Assembly (NCBI GenBank): GCA_013398175.1
Contig: VZRZ01006460.1
Span: 68,110 to 132,109 of the forward strand
Length of the DNA stretch: 64,000 bases
Origin: Climacteris rufus
Lineage: Eukaryota > Chordata > Aves > Passeriformes > Climacteridae
Direction: 5' to 3'
Made by a program: the position numbers and the translations under genes. The stretch's first letter is position 1; every line of letters starts with the position of its first letter. Shown here one piece after another: positions 33,401 to 46,600 of this stretch. The notes under the pieces were generated by a model that was not told the origin of the DNA, did no database searches, and saw only the letters and a program-made list of their open reading frames with translations.

Positions 33401-36400
33401 TCCTTTTGGCTTTCTCACTGATATTGACAGCATTTGCAAAAAGCACGGGGAGGTTTCTCCCCAGCAGAGGCTGCTGTTTGTCTGCATTCTTGTCTTCCAA
33501 CATGAGCAATTTTTGAGATTTCTCCTCTGATAAACAAAACAGCACAAATCCGAGGGTGCTTTTGCACAAAACTCACTTCTGTTACAGTGAACAACAGCCA
33601 ATCAGAGTTCATCTGAGTTCATGCCATCGGGCTGCGCTGGAAGAAACAATTGTGCTGGCTGAGTGCACTCTGGAAACAGTTTAGGGGCAGGCTTGGCCAC
33701 AATACAGCCTCCCAGCTTCACCTTCCCTGACCCTGACAAGGTACCTGGAGCAGAGAAAAGGTACCAATTCAGTTCTCTTCGCTGCTTCCATTTTTAAGAC
33801 AACATTCAGAAAGCAATTAGGTTTCTGAGAGGTTTATGATGAGTGGAGATACAATCTAAAAGCAATCTCCATCCATTAAGATAGCCAATGCACAAAGAAG
33901 CTGGTTTGAGTTGAATACAATGTAAACAACTTGTGGACAAACTGTAATTAGCTCCAACTGCTTGGTTTAAATTAATATCATGTAAAAATTTCATGCTAAT
34001 AACCCATGGATACATAATACCTATGTGTTGTGCCTTTTAGGATACCAACTAAATATGCTAAACAAACAACATTGTCTATTCTGCAAAGAAAACCAGGGTT
34101 CTCAGCCCACTAAAGCAAAACATAAAAATAAACCCCACTCATCTTGTTAGAGATTTGCTTTCAGAGGTTATTTTAGGTGCCTTTATGTGTCTGTTGGTTT
34201 TTCACCTGTAAAATTTCAGATCCCCCTTTTCTAGGAAAAGGCAGCAGAGGGACTAGACACTAGCTGTAGTGTCATGAATCCCATATTCTACAGGAATCAT
34301 ACATTAAAAATGTATTTTCTTGGTCTTTTACTTGTCTCTCTCTCCTTAAATAATGCTCATAGTACTAGGTCTAAGCAATTAAAGGATATTGGAGACACAC
34401 CAGGTGAGGAATCCTTTTTTTTCCAAAACAAACCCACAACTTTTTAACAAACTCTACTTTTTTTTTCTCTGTAGGTAATATGATTTGCCATTTGACATTG
34501 AAGTAATGATTTGTATTTAAATTTTCACATTCTGTAGGGTGTTTTACAACATACTCTGTGCACATAAAAAACATTTTCTATTCAATACACTCAAAGTCAA
34601 AAAAGCAGTAATCTGTTAGGCACTTAGTCCTCCAAATATAAAAATTTATGCCAATACAAGGTTTTGGGTTTTTTTCTGTTGCTAATTACACAGTTTAGTG
34701 GTGAGCACATAAAAGGTACAAATGAACACAATACAGTTTCCTTGAGTAAGTGTCCCTACTGCCAGATGTGTTCAAAGAACGAAAGAGGGAAGGCAGCGGG
34801 AAAGACACAGGTAGCCAGATAACCCCCACAATGATTGTAAGAGCTTCATTTCTCTATGGAATTTCCGGAAGAGCAACTCCAATTTTTCCTCACCACCAAG
34901 CACCTTTGGATTTTAGACAAAATTGTACCATTGCAATTCCTTAATATCCTTGCAAAGATGAAATACCAACTGGAACACAGGACTAAACCTGCCTTAATTC
35001 TCAGAAGAACAAACCTTTGTGGAGATGCAAGATGCAGGGAGCATGCAGGCTCTTTGCCCCGCACCCAAGACCGCTTACCTCTCACCAGGCCGCAGATAAA
35101 AACCACATGCACCACTACACAGTTAAAGCATCCCAGACATGCATTTCAGTAGATTTTCCCAAGCACAGAGGACAATCTCACTCAACTCCAGAAGACAGAG
35201 ATCACCTCTTACACATCTCTAAGCTGATTTGCTCCTGCTGAGTCTCACTCCTCTTTCCTCACACCCAGCCAAATGAACCCATTATCTACACCTGTGTTTC
35301 CCTACTGGTCCTATTTTCCAATGCCAAGAAAAAAGTCCTGTTTCCCCAGTCCAGCTCAGAGCTCAGTCCTGCGTGTGTTCTGGCACAGGTCAATGGTGAT
35401 ACACTCCAGGAAAGGGAAATGGTGGAGGCGTGGTAGGAAAATGTCCACAATAATGATGTGATCTTAATATTTACTATTATTTAAAAAGATGTCTCTAAAG
35501 TCCTGCCTCTGAGCATGTTTCTGTCTGTCTCCCTGAAAGTGACTGCATGCCTCCACACTCATCCCAAAGCCCTTACAGATCAGAACAAGACCACTTTCAT
35601 ATTCAATTTAGCCAGGAGCAAGTGTGTTACCTACCCTTTCTAAAGCCTAAGCCAGCAACCCAGCCAAAGAACAGAGTCACCTGTCAGCTCTCCTGGCTTT
35701 GCCTTTGTGGAGAAACAGCCTAAGGGACCAGGTTGTGGACTTGACTGGAAAATTAAATTTGCAGCTTTTTGAAAGGGATTCCCTCTTCCCTTGTCTCTTC
35801 ATGGACCTATGACAGCTTTTGAAAAATTAAACAAGGAGGAAGTGCAGAGAAAAACACAGATTGCTGTTTGGTTTTCTAAGTAAGTCGTAGCCCTCATAAA
35901 TGTCCCTTGAAAGCCTAACTAAGTACTTGCAGACATGAGTGATGAAACCCTGGAAATTTTTAGCCACAAAAAGTGCTTATAGAAAAAGCTTTTCATAAAG
36001 ATTTGGAGAAAAGCCCAAGCACACTGAAAGATACAAAAAAAAAGCACAAAATAAAACTCCAGAGGGTGGTGTGATCAGGGAAATAATTTTGAAAAAACTG
36101 CAGAAGAGCCTGCTTTATTTGGCATTTAAAAGCTTAGAAGATTCGTATTTCTTCACAGTATTTTGGCAGACAATGTCTCTACTATTATTAAATTCTTTAG
36201 TTTTCTGGAACAGGATAGAGCACTGAGTGACAGCGAACACAACAGTGTTGATGGAATAGCATACAAGTGGATGCATGTCAAGAGGCACTGCCTTTGATCT
36301 GTTCTTTGCTACGAAGGATGACAGGGAGTTGTTATCCCAAAAGCACTTTGCACAGGAAATCAGGATGTGGCTGTAACAGATATTAATCCCCCAGGAGAAA

Positions 36401-39400
36401 GCTAAGGAGTAATTCAAGCATGGCAAATTGCAGTGACTGAACAGTATTCAGCTACAGTAGGTGTCTGGAGGTTGTAATACTACTTACACTCATCCCTGTG
36501 CAAAGCCCTAATATCTACTTTACCTCTGACTTAGGGGTCTTAAAGAGGTTTCTGGAAAAGAAAGCTCTCAAGGCTTCTTGAGGTATTTAGTAAACACACA
36601 GGCACGGCATGGCACAGCTGCAACTTAGATTTGTAACTTATTTTAGGTGCATTAAAGGCCAAGTAAATAATCTTGTGAATTAAAATCCAACTAATATTTA
36701 AGCTCACTGAAAATGCTTTGTTCTACCTGTAGTCATAATAACTTTACCAACCCAAAAGTAGTTTGTTCTGTTAAACGGCCCAAAAGCAGCCCATCAGCTT
36801 TGGCAGTGTTCTTGAATCTCTCCACAGCGCTCTCCTTACTGAAAAAGAGCACAGAGACAATATTGCAATCAATACCAAGTGATCCCACAACTTTTGCCTT
36901 TGTATTGCATCTCTTCACTCTCTAATGACTTTCATATTATCATCAGCATGCTCTCAGGAAGTTTACATGTCAGGGCTAATTAACTAGGATGGTTTGTCTT
37001 CCCTTATTAATCCCCTAAGTACTGAAAACCCATTCCCCTTTAAGCAGAAGCAGCTGTGACCAACACGGCATCAGAGATGCAAACACAGCATTTTATTCTG
37101 AAGCACTTGCTACAACATTTCTGAGAGAATAATTAAAGTAACTGCTGCTGTAATTCCAGTAATAAGGTTAAAATGTCTCATTACAGTTTCACTTCCTGAA
37201 ACTCCATCCAAATGATTTGTGAATGTATGTGTGATAGCCTGTCATACACAATGTTGCTCTAGAAATTGCTGCCTTCCACCTGCAAAGACACTTTCCAAGT
37301 CTACACTTTTGCAATTAGGCTCTACTTAGATGCCAAAAATTTACTGAGGAACCAAGTCCTCGCCTTATAATTGTATCAGTATTGCTATTCTATTTTTTTT
37401 TTATTTTTACAAAAACACCTCTTTTGTTAGATCTTGGTTTTGCTTACTAATGTATATATCAAGCAAAGTAACCTATTTTCCTTAAGGAGATTATAATTCA
37501 GTTGTCCTTGTTCTTGAAGGGAAATAGCATAGGGAAAAAAAATAAATTAGTATTTGCATACCAGTTCAACACATTACTTTTTTAAATTTAGATACATCGG
37601 GCTTGTTTGTAAAATGATTGTTTCCAAAACAGGGTTATCTAAACTACATTCATATTATTGAAATTTTGATTGTTGAATTAACCTGTTCTACACTTGCCAT
37701 TTACTGCAAATATCCATCATGGACTAGAACCAGAGAGCTGGTTTTCAGCCTGTAGAAACACTATGTGGGTCATGATAAGCATGTTTCTCTACATTAATTG
37801 TGGTCTAGTTGTTCACCAGCTCTGCCACAGCTATTTCTGAATCCATTCTAAATGCCCAAATTAATTTTCTCCAGCTTTGGCCAGTTTCTTCGAAGTGGAT
37901 TTACCTCCTGGGGTTGGAGCACACAAGCTCTTGTGTGTATGAGTTCCAGCTTGGTCAGCTCCATGTGAAGCTCATTCCACACAATTTAAGAGTGAGACAA
38001 ACAGCACTTTGCTTTGAGAATGGGACAGGGCCTTAAGTGTATCTGTAAGACAGTTCTTGATAGAGCTAATTGGTATCTTTTAGTTCTGTCTCCCTGACAA
38101 ACATGGTACTTAAGATGCATTTTTATATTTACAAATCCATTGAAATAACAGAATTCTTAAAACAAAACAAAACACCAGTGAAATACCTTCCATTTTTTCC
38201 CCACAAGCATTCTGGTTAGCAAAACCAACTATTTGTTAGTATAGTTCACATCTGCTGCATAATTCCAGTTATGACCAACAGAACATGATATTCTGATTTA
38301 AAAATGTGTTGGTTTATGTTTGATTTAGTAATCACACCTTGAAATGGGTTGACAGCCCATCCTCTCCCCCTGTACACAAACACTCCTTTAAATCTGAATG
38401 GTTACTGGATGCTTTTCCTTACCTTCTGCAACAGCAATGGAAAGGTGTACCTCATTAAACACAGAAAATCAGTTTACAGTCTGTATTAACTTCTATTGTC
38501 TGAGAACAACTCTATTTGAAACAGCAGGGACAGAGGTGAACATACTCTCCAAGCTGTGTTTATCAACTAAACTTTTTTCCTGTTAATTTTACCCATTTAT
38601 CAGAAATTTTAAAATTTTCAGTCATGCATTTTCAGGTAGTGAAATGTATCAGTTCTGGTAAAAGAACATAGTTATTTACTGTTATTTGCAGTGTTATTGC
38701 TGTAGCATCCTTAGCATGTGTGATGCTTTGGGGGCATAAAGGTAACTTGGTTTGTGCTCCCAAGCACCAGACGGGTTCATGGTCCCAAGACATGGATGCA
38801 CAGTGGGTACACAAAACTCAGCTCCTGCAGGGCCTATAAGACTAATTCCTGGACAGAATTTCAGTCCTCTCCAAGCATTGCTTATTGATTAAATTGGGAA
38901 CAATACAGGAGAAACCATTCTGCTGGAGAAGAAGATGTAGTAACTGCTATTTTTACTTGTTACTCTGCCTTTTCTGGTTATTGCTAAACTACATGAGCTC
39001 TATTCCTCCAGCTCGGTTTTCCTCTTTGAAGGAGACGGAAACTAGCAGAAGTTTGGAAAAATTACATGGGGACAAGGACATGACTCCATGTATCTTCTCA
39101 TAAGTAAAATAATTCCCATTTCCTCTCTCACTTTCCCCATAGTCAAGGGAGAATCTCAGAGATAGGGGCACTGTCCCTGAGACATCAACCTAACAATGCT
39201 CTTAAACTCCTACATCACCTTCCACAGAAGTCAATGTGCTGCCTTTTGCACATGTGTGGTCCAAAGATATGTTACATCTATTTTCACAAATTAGTAAGTA
39301 TATCTCAGCTCTGTGTGCCATTTTTAATAATGCAAAGCTGATGAAAGCACAAGACACAATGATGTAATATTAAACACTAGATTTAAATTCCCAGAAGCAG

Positions 39401-40388
39401 GAATGCTGAGAACACAGGTCAAAATTCCAATCACTTAATGTGAGTTTCGATATTGCATGAGCTTTTAAGGAGAGAAGTGGGTTATATAACTTGGATGCAG
39501 GCTGATTCAGTGATGCCCTGTCAGGATAAATTTTAGAAATAAAATGGAATGGCAAAACCAAAAAACCCAGACTCTGACAGTTCTAATTGTTTGAGAGTTG
39601 ACATCAAACTTCTATTATTCTATGTATCAGTTTAATCAATAGTAGCTATTTTCTATTATATTTGGTTAAAATATACTTCCACAATGATTTTCAGAAATTG
39701 TCAAAGCAAAGTAGTACAGCTACCACACATATCTCCACATCTCACAGACAGGACTGCTATAAGTAACTCTTGTAAAAGCTTCCCAATGTCTCCCTTTATA
39801 AGACTGTGTTTTACTGTACTTGTAGCTACCCAGTTTTGAGGTTTGACCAGAGTTTCCTACATTAAGTGTCATTTGTGTATCATGTTGTGGAAAGGTTAAT
39901 TCAGAACAGCTCAAACAATCCATGGATAAAATTAAGGGAAAGCATGGACTCCAGTGTAATACAGTTCCCTAAAGAAGAAAAAGTTAAGGTTGAAAAGGCA
40001 ACATTAAACTTAAATCTTTGTCCAAGAAAAGCTAAAATTGAAGTCATTATTACAATTATAGAGTCAGGCAGTCAGGTTGGGAAACATTAGAGGCAAATAC
40101 CTACCAAAAAAAATAGAGGCAGAAGACTGTGTGTGCTTTTCACATGAGACTGTCACAGCAACGATAGTTGGTAACATAGCTTTGGAAACAGAGTTTCAAA
40201 ATCTCCCACTGAAAACACTAAGCTACAGACTTCAAAGAAACATCGGTAATTAATTTGGTGGGGAATATCCCCAGTTAAGTCTAGAAATTTCAGTCTAGCC
40301 AGCAGCATAATACTAAATGTATAATGGCAAAAGTCAAAGTAGAAATAAAGCAACCACCCATGTCAAGAAAACAAAACCCATACAAGTT

Positions 40389-40403
40389 TTTATTTATTTT
40401 ATT
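40389..40403 (-). terminator. BVES poly(A) signal cluster
   Basis: Three AATAAA hexamers on the minus strand overlap or abut (40398-40403, 40393-40398, 40389-40394), about 165-180 bases after the BVES stop codon. They suggest a short 3' UTR with cleavage near 40370. Longer alternative UTRs, which mammalian BVES has, cannot be excluded. Confidence 0.6.
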
Positions 40404-40565
40404 TAGAAGTAAAACAAAATGTGACATTTCCATCTAGAAGCCACTGGCATATGTTGCAGTAAATTCAAACAAGTGGGCTTAGCTTTCAGATTCGTCTCAA
40501 ATTCAACTTCTTCCTTTTGCACTGGAGCTTTGTGCAAGCTCTGATACACCTGAGGACACATCTGA

Positions 40566-40690
40566 TTAAGGCAGCCGCTGGAGTTCAAGCCTATCTGCAG
40601 ACGGTGCTTCGAAGACATCATCTTCAACACTTTCTTCTATTGGCTTCATCTTTGCTGAAGTTCTCAGGTAAGGAGATGTCCGGCCTGGGC
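40566..40690 (-). CDS. BVES: BVES exon 8 (last coding exon)
   Basis: The acceptor tgtgacag precedes the last two bases of a split Arg codon, then 40 residues (320-359) and a TAA stop at 40566-40568. It encodes PGRTSPYLRTSAKMKPIEES, an acidic EDDVFE stretch and the terminus LELQRLP. This is the divergent, Ser/acidic tail of the protein, outside the Popeye domain. Confidence 0.93.
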
Positions 40691-43600
40691 CTGTCACAGT
40701 TACAGAGAAATTACCAATTAACAACATACACCAGCTATGGATACCTATTGGTGACAAAGCGGACACAATCTGATGATCCTGCCCTAGTTGCCTCATGAGA
40801 GGATTTTGTAAGTGAAGGCTTCGTTGTTATCTGGCCACAGGCACCAGGAAATTCCAGACATGAGACAGCCACGCTGCTATGAATCAGCAGTGCCTGTTGC
40901 TAATAACAGATACAGCATTCTCCCCAAATTCAGTGCAAACCCTGACCGTGCAAGGTGCCCACCATTTGTGTTCCTGGGGGTCATTTTCTCACCATTAGGC
41001 TCGCCCACTGACTTGTCTCCATTCGATTGTAGCAACATGAATGCTGCCCTAAGCATAAAATGTGTGCACGTCTGCACACTTGCTTGGCTGTGGGGAAAGT
41101 TCCTCAGTGGACTGGGCAAAACTTGGGTGGGCATATGATCAAAACCTCAACTGCCTTTAAAGAATGGAGTCACTGGAATTGGATTCCAGCTCCTTGCCCT
41201 GCACAGGACACCCCAAGAGTCACACCATGTGCCTGAGAGTGTTGTCCAAACACTTGAACTCAGACACAACACTCTTGAACTCTGTCAGGCTTGGTGCTGT
41301 GACCACTTCCCTGGGAAGCCTGTTCCAGTGCCCGATCATCCTCTGGTGAAGAACCTTAATCTAATACCTAACCTAAACCTCCCCTGACACATCTTCATAA
41401 ATTTGACACAGCACATAAAACTTATAGGAGATATACACCTCCACAAACAACCACAGAGAAAACAAGATGAACAGGCAAAGGCCACATAACTTTTGTCTTT
41501 TGACACTGATTTCACTGCAAAAAAATTACCTTTTAGAAAAGCAGTAACTTGTCTGCCAGAGCAGAGCATATACCACAGCTATTACTGACCAGACTTTAAA
41601 CAGAGTTTTTGTGTAAGTTACGACTGCAAACTACCTCTACTGCAGTTAAATTTTCAGCATGAGGGTCAAACCAGAGAACTAATTTAACATCAGCTGAACA
41701 TTTTTAATTTCCGTTGTTCACTCTGAAATTACATCTGCACTTGGAAATGTTTTTCTCTCAGTACCCTCTTCTAGAATTAGATCACCACAATGGTTCGAGG
41801 TTGCAAACAGCTAGCATATGGTGGCCAAAAAAGATTATGGAAATCTTTGAAATACCATTTGAGAAGAAAACAGCAAGAGATAGTGGTCCTGCTGACAGAC
41901 CGTTTGCACACAAGCTAAAAATTCTAATATTCTTGAAAAAAAGTACTGATAGCCGTAACACTCTTTCTTAAAAAAAAAGTTTATCAGACATAAAGCACTA
42001 TGTTAAGGAAGGTCACTTATGAGGAAGGACTCATTTGCACTGTATGTGTTACACACAGACAACAAAACACAGCTACAGGCAAGACCAGCAGGTTATCGCA
42101 TTTTAAAGTCACATTCACAAAGACACTATTTGGAATTGTCTTTTTAGAAATTTTTATGTTAAAAATGTACTAGTATTTTCCTTTGAGATTCAAAAACCTA
42201 CTTAAACTGCCACGATACAGGGTTGCTCAGACACATTTTTAGATACCTGAATTGTTAAACATATCTTTTTCACACAGATGTGTTTTATGGCCTAAGTAAA
42301 GGATAACTAGATCAATTAATTGCCTAAATTCAAAGTTTGTGGGCACATTTGGATATAAAATTGACTTTGCTGGGGGACACCAACAAATTACACTCAAAGG
42401 TAAAAGAGTGCCTGAAAATGCTAAGAGTTAGACTTACAGCCTTTATTTTCATTTTTAGATATTTTGCTTTTGTGTAGTTTATTGCTATCTTTAGAATGGT
42501 TTTCTTCTGTTTAAAAGTACTTAGTTCTCTCCAGAAAACAAAACTAAGAAGCCATAAGTCAGTTCAACTGGATCCAATATAAGGTCTAATTCTCTCAGCT
42601 TGCTTGTTTCAAAGACATGCTCTTATTTGCTCCAAATACAGAATTTTGTCTACTGATGCCACTATCCAGTGTTGGACAGATGTTCAAGTGACTGAGTCAG
42701 ACCTTCCATGCCCTACATTTTGTTGCCCTTTCTCGAGGGCCTAAAGCAAAATACATATTAAAATTCCTGTGAAACCAAATCCTGCTTTTAACCACAAGTT
42801 GGGAGCATATAATTTGATAATACCACTAAAAGCATTACCAAACTAAAACCTTTCTACATTCCTGCTTAGCTTGAAAGTTAACAAATACAGATGCATAGTC
42901 CAGCAAATCCGAGCTATCTAAACCAAGTACCACAGAAAAAAAGTGATTACTTATCACTAGTAAGTATGTGAATGTCCAGCCAATAGAATTATGGCATTGA
43001 AAGTAATACCAAAATATTTTTCAAAGGACTGAAAGTCAAGAAAAACGAACCTTGTGATCAGGTTGAAACTATTTTTACTTAACTCAAATTTTGGAAAAAG
43101 AGAAACATGTATTTCAATTACTAATGAATTACATACAGATGGACCATGGATGTCAAGCACAAGTGTCATATGATAAACAAAGCCCACTTGAATACCTTCT
43201 TGAGGATGTCTGCTGAGTTAATGTGATGTTATCAACAGAAAACATCATGCTGCAAACGACTCACTCCACAAGCATTATAGAATTCTTGTTGGTTATTTCC
43301 TTAATATAAAAGCAAACAGTTAGTTGGGTTTCTTGGTTAATTAAATTCAAAACATAGTTTTGTTAGTAATTGTAGTCTGGGACCTACTAATTAGTAATTT
43401 TAACCCTGTTACTACTAAACACTTTGAAAAAAGCTTTATGTTAATTTCTTGAGAAAATGATCCAAAGCTTATCATTTGTAGCACTGATAAAAGCAGAATT
43501 TTAAAAGCTGGGATTATACAAAGTCATAAATGCTCATTTTATTGAGAATATGGAAATTAGGAGAAGAAAACCTATTTGTATTGTAGTAGTCAAATATCAT

Positions 43601-46600
43601 ATTTGTATTGGGAGGCTTTTGTCCACACAACAAACACCTAGCAATGACAAAACAGTATTCTTGTAGAGCTCCTGTAAGTTCTTTTTCTTCATTTTTAGTT
43701 CTAATTTAAAAAAAAAAAAATTTACATATGTTTCTTACAAAGTCTTCTGAGGATTTTGGATTGTGATTGTTTGTTTTAAACAAACAAATGTGTGACTGTA
43801 GAAGGAAGATCCAGGGAGTAGCATTGGGACTGTAAGCCTCAGCATGTGCCTTATACTGAATCTTTAAAAAATAGACCAAAAAAACCCCCCAAACAAAACA
43901 AAACAAACAAAACAACAACAACAACAAAAACCAAACAAAAGAAAACACCACAAAAAAACCACGTGACTGTTGCACTGAAAGCAGCCAGGAGAAGGCTTCT
44001 GAAAGCACAACAGTGGTAAGGTAAACAGTAGATTTTTTGTTCAGTTTTCCCCATGATCTGAAAAAAAAGTGCATACATGGCCACAATCCATATTGAATAC
44101 AAATTTCAAGAAGAGCTCACCTTGGTAGCAACCCCATCATTGGCCATGACAGTACCCAGGAATAACTAACAAGCTATCTTGAAGATAGCTTGAAGGCAAG
44201 AACAAAGATTGAAGCATTATAGTTCAAGGAAAAAAATAAACCTTTTACAGAAGTCAGAAATTTCACAATCAAAATGCAAAGAAGAAATAATAACAGTATT
44301 TCCTGAGGTGTATGTTACATTGCTGTATAGGCAATCCTTCTGCCTCCCCAAAAGTAAAGGCAAGTATTGGACTTGGGAGGCTGCTGCCTCGGACTGAGCA
44401 ATTTCAGACCATAAAAGACATTTAAACCCCTCTCTTTTGGGGACAGTATACTCTGTATGCAAAAAAAAAGGTACACAAACCAAGGGAAAAGTGAAACAAA
44501 GAAAAGTGTATTTATCAAGTATGTGCTAAGCATGAGTGCATCTCGGGGATTTACATAATTACAGCTGAACTTGTCACGCATTTCAACTACTTTCTCCCAA
44601 AGCTGAAATACTGGTGTAAGAGTTTTGCTGTTAAGCTTGAGAGACATTTTAATTCTAACTAATTGCACAAACACAGTTTTACAGTTTGCTTCGGGCTTCT
44701 GAGTGTACAAATTCACCCAAGGGCTCTCTATGCAAAGGAGTGGCTTCGACTTCACAGGGTTTTGCTGGGCGTGGAACCGGTGAAAAGCCACTCGAGGGTT
44801 TAGGGGAAAAGATCAGAGAACAGACCAACACAGGAGGCTTCGTGGCTGGTATCTGCTACAGGCAGCCTGATCAAGAAGAGCAGGTAGAAGGAAGCCTTCT
44901 TTCAACAACTGGATCACAGGCCCTGGTACTCGTGGGGAATTTTAACCCCCAGAGTATCTGGTGTAAAGTCAACAGGGCTGGGAGTAGGTAGTCCAGGAGA
45001 TTTCTGGAACAGAGCAGACAATGTCTTCACACAAGCGATCGATGTGTCAGCTAGGCGAGGTGCTCTGCTGGACCTGTCACTGATGAACAAGGAAGAACTC
45101 ATCAGGGAGCTGAAGGTTGATGATCATCTCGGCTGCAGTGTCCAGGAACTGGTGTAGTTTAAGATACTGAGTGGTATGCAAGACAAATAATAGAATTACA
45201 ACCCTACAGGACAGGGGACTGTGGCTTGCTCAGGGTTCTATTTGGCAGGAACCCACGGGACATGGCCTGCAAAGGGACCCAAGGACAGATGGCTGATCTT
45301 CAAGGACACATTCCTCAAAACACAAGGACAGTCCATTCCAGTGTACAGCAAGTTGAGCAAGCATGGTCAAAGGCTGGCAAAGATGAACAGGAAAGTTTTG
45401 GCAGAGCTCACACATACACATACACTAAGTGAAAGCAGGGATGATCTCCTTGGGGGGAATACAGAAGCATGGCCCAAGCATGCAGTGATGAAATTAGGAA
45501 AGCCAAAGCTCAGTTAGACCTAGATCTAGTGGAAGGCAAAAAGAAAGGCCTCTACCAATACATCAGCCACAAAAGAAAGATCGGGAAAACTGCAAGGCCA
45601 CAGGTCAGTGGTGCACAGGACCCAAGGACATGAAAAATCCTGAGATATTCAATATCCTTTTTGTTTTGCATCCAAGGGTGCCAAGTGTCGGATGATAAAA
45701 TTGCAAGGCCCCTCTCTATCATCCCAGAAAGATGATAGCAGTCAGGAGAGACAGATAAAAAGGCCAACATCACAACCATTTTAATGAAGGGCAAGGAGGA
45801 ACACCCAGGCCTATCAGTCTAAACACAGTTCCCAGGCAGATTATGGAGCCTGTCTTCCTGGAAGCCACGTCCAAGCACATGAGTGATAGGAAGGTGACTG
45901 GGAAAGCCATCATGGATGCTGATTGTACCTGACCACTCTGACCATCTTCCACCTTTGGTGGTGAGATGACAGGCTCTCTGGATGAACAAAGTACAGTAGA
46001 TGTTGTTTATCTGGATGGTAGCACAGTCTTCCACAGTTTGCCACAGAATCCTTCCAGACAAACAGGTAAGAAACAGACTGGATACATGGACTGCAGCTTG
46101 GGTGAAAAATTTGCTGGACTGCCAAGTTCACAGGGAGGTGAACAGCAGTACAAAATCCAGCTGTCAGGTAGTTAGTTACAAGCAGTGTCCCTCGAGGGCC
46201 AATGTCAAGGCCTATAATATTCAAGATATTAATGACTTGGATGATGGGATGGAATGCACTCCTGCCAAGTTCACAGACAAGAGCAGGGAAACTGCTGACA
46301 GGACAGAGGGTAGGGCAGCGAGTCAGGACAGGCCATCAGAGACAAGAGAAAAGAACTGACAGAAACTACAAGAAATTCAAGAAAGGCAAATCCCTGAACC
46401 TGGGACACAACACATGTACACAGCATTACAGCCTTGGCACCAATTGGTTGGAAAGCAGCTTTGCAGAACAGAGCTGGGGGTCCTGGTGGACACAACAGAA
46501 CATGAATCAGTGGAGTGCCCCTGCAGTGAAGGACACCATCCATATATTGGGCCATATTAGCAGCATATATTGAGCCATATAAAGAACAGCAGAGCCAGCA

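Larger units (their letters stand above)
21740..40370. other. Intergenic region between convergent LIN28B and BVES
   Basis: About 18.6 kb lies between the two proposed poly(A) sites. Apart from the LTR at 25733-27414 I see no gene, RNA gene or clear repeat. Open frames of up to 143 codons occur on both strands (for example minus strand at 30614-31045 and plus strand at 22559-22978), but none resembles a known protein family or shows exon-like borders. A modest GC- and CpG-rich patch occurs at 28370-28460. A short (CA)n tract is at 30446-30460. Confidence 0.7.

Noticed and set aside
44315..44791. 158-codon minus-strand frame
   Set aside because: It overlaps the antisense of the CR1 5' part and low-complexity sequence; no family match.
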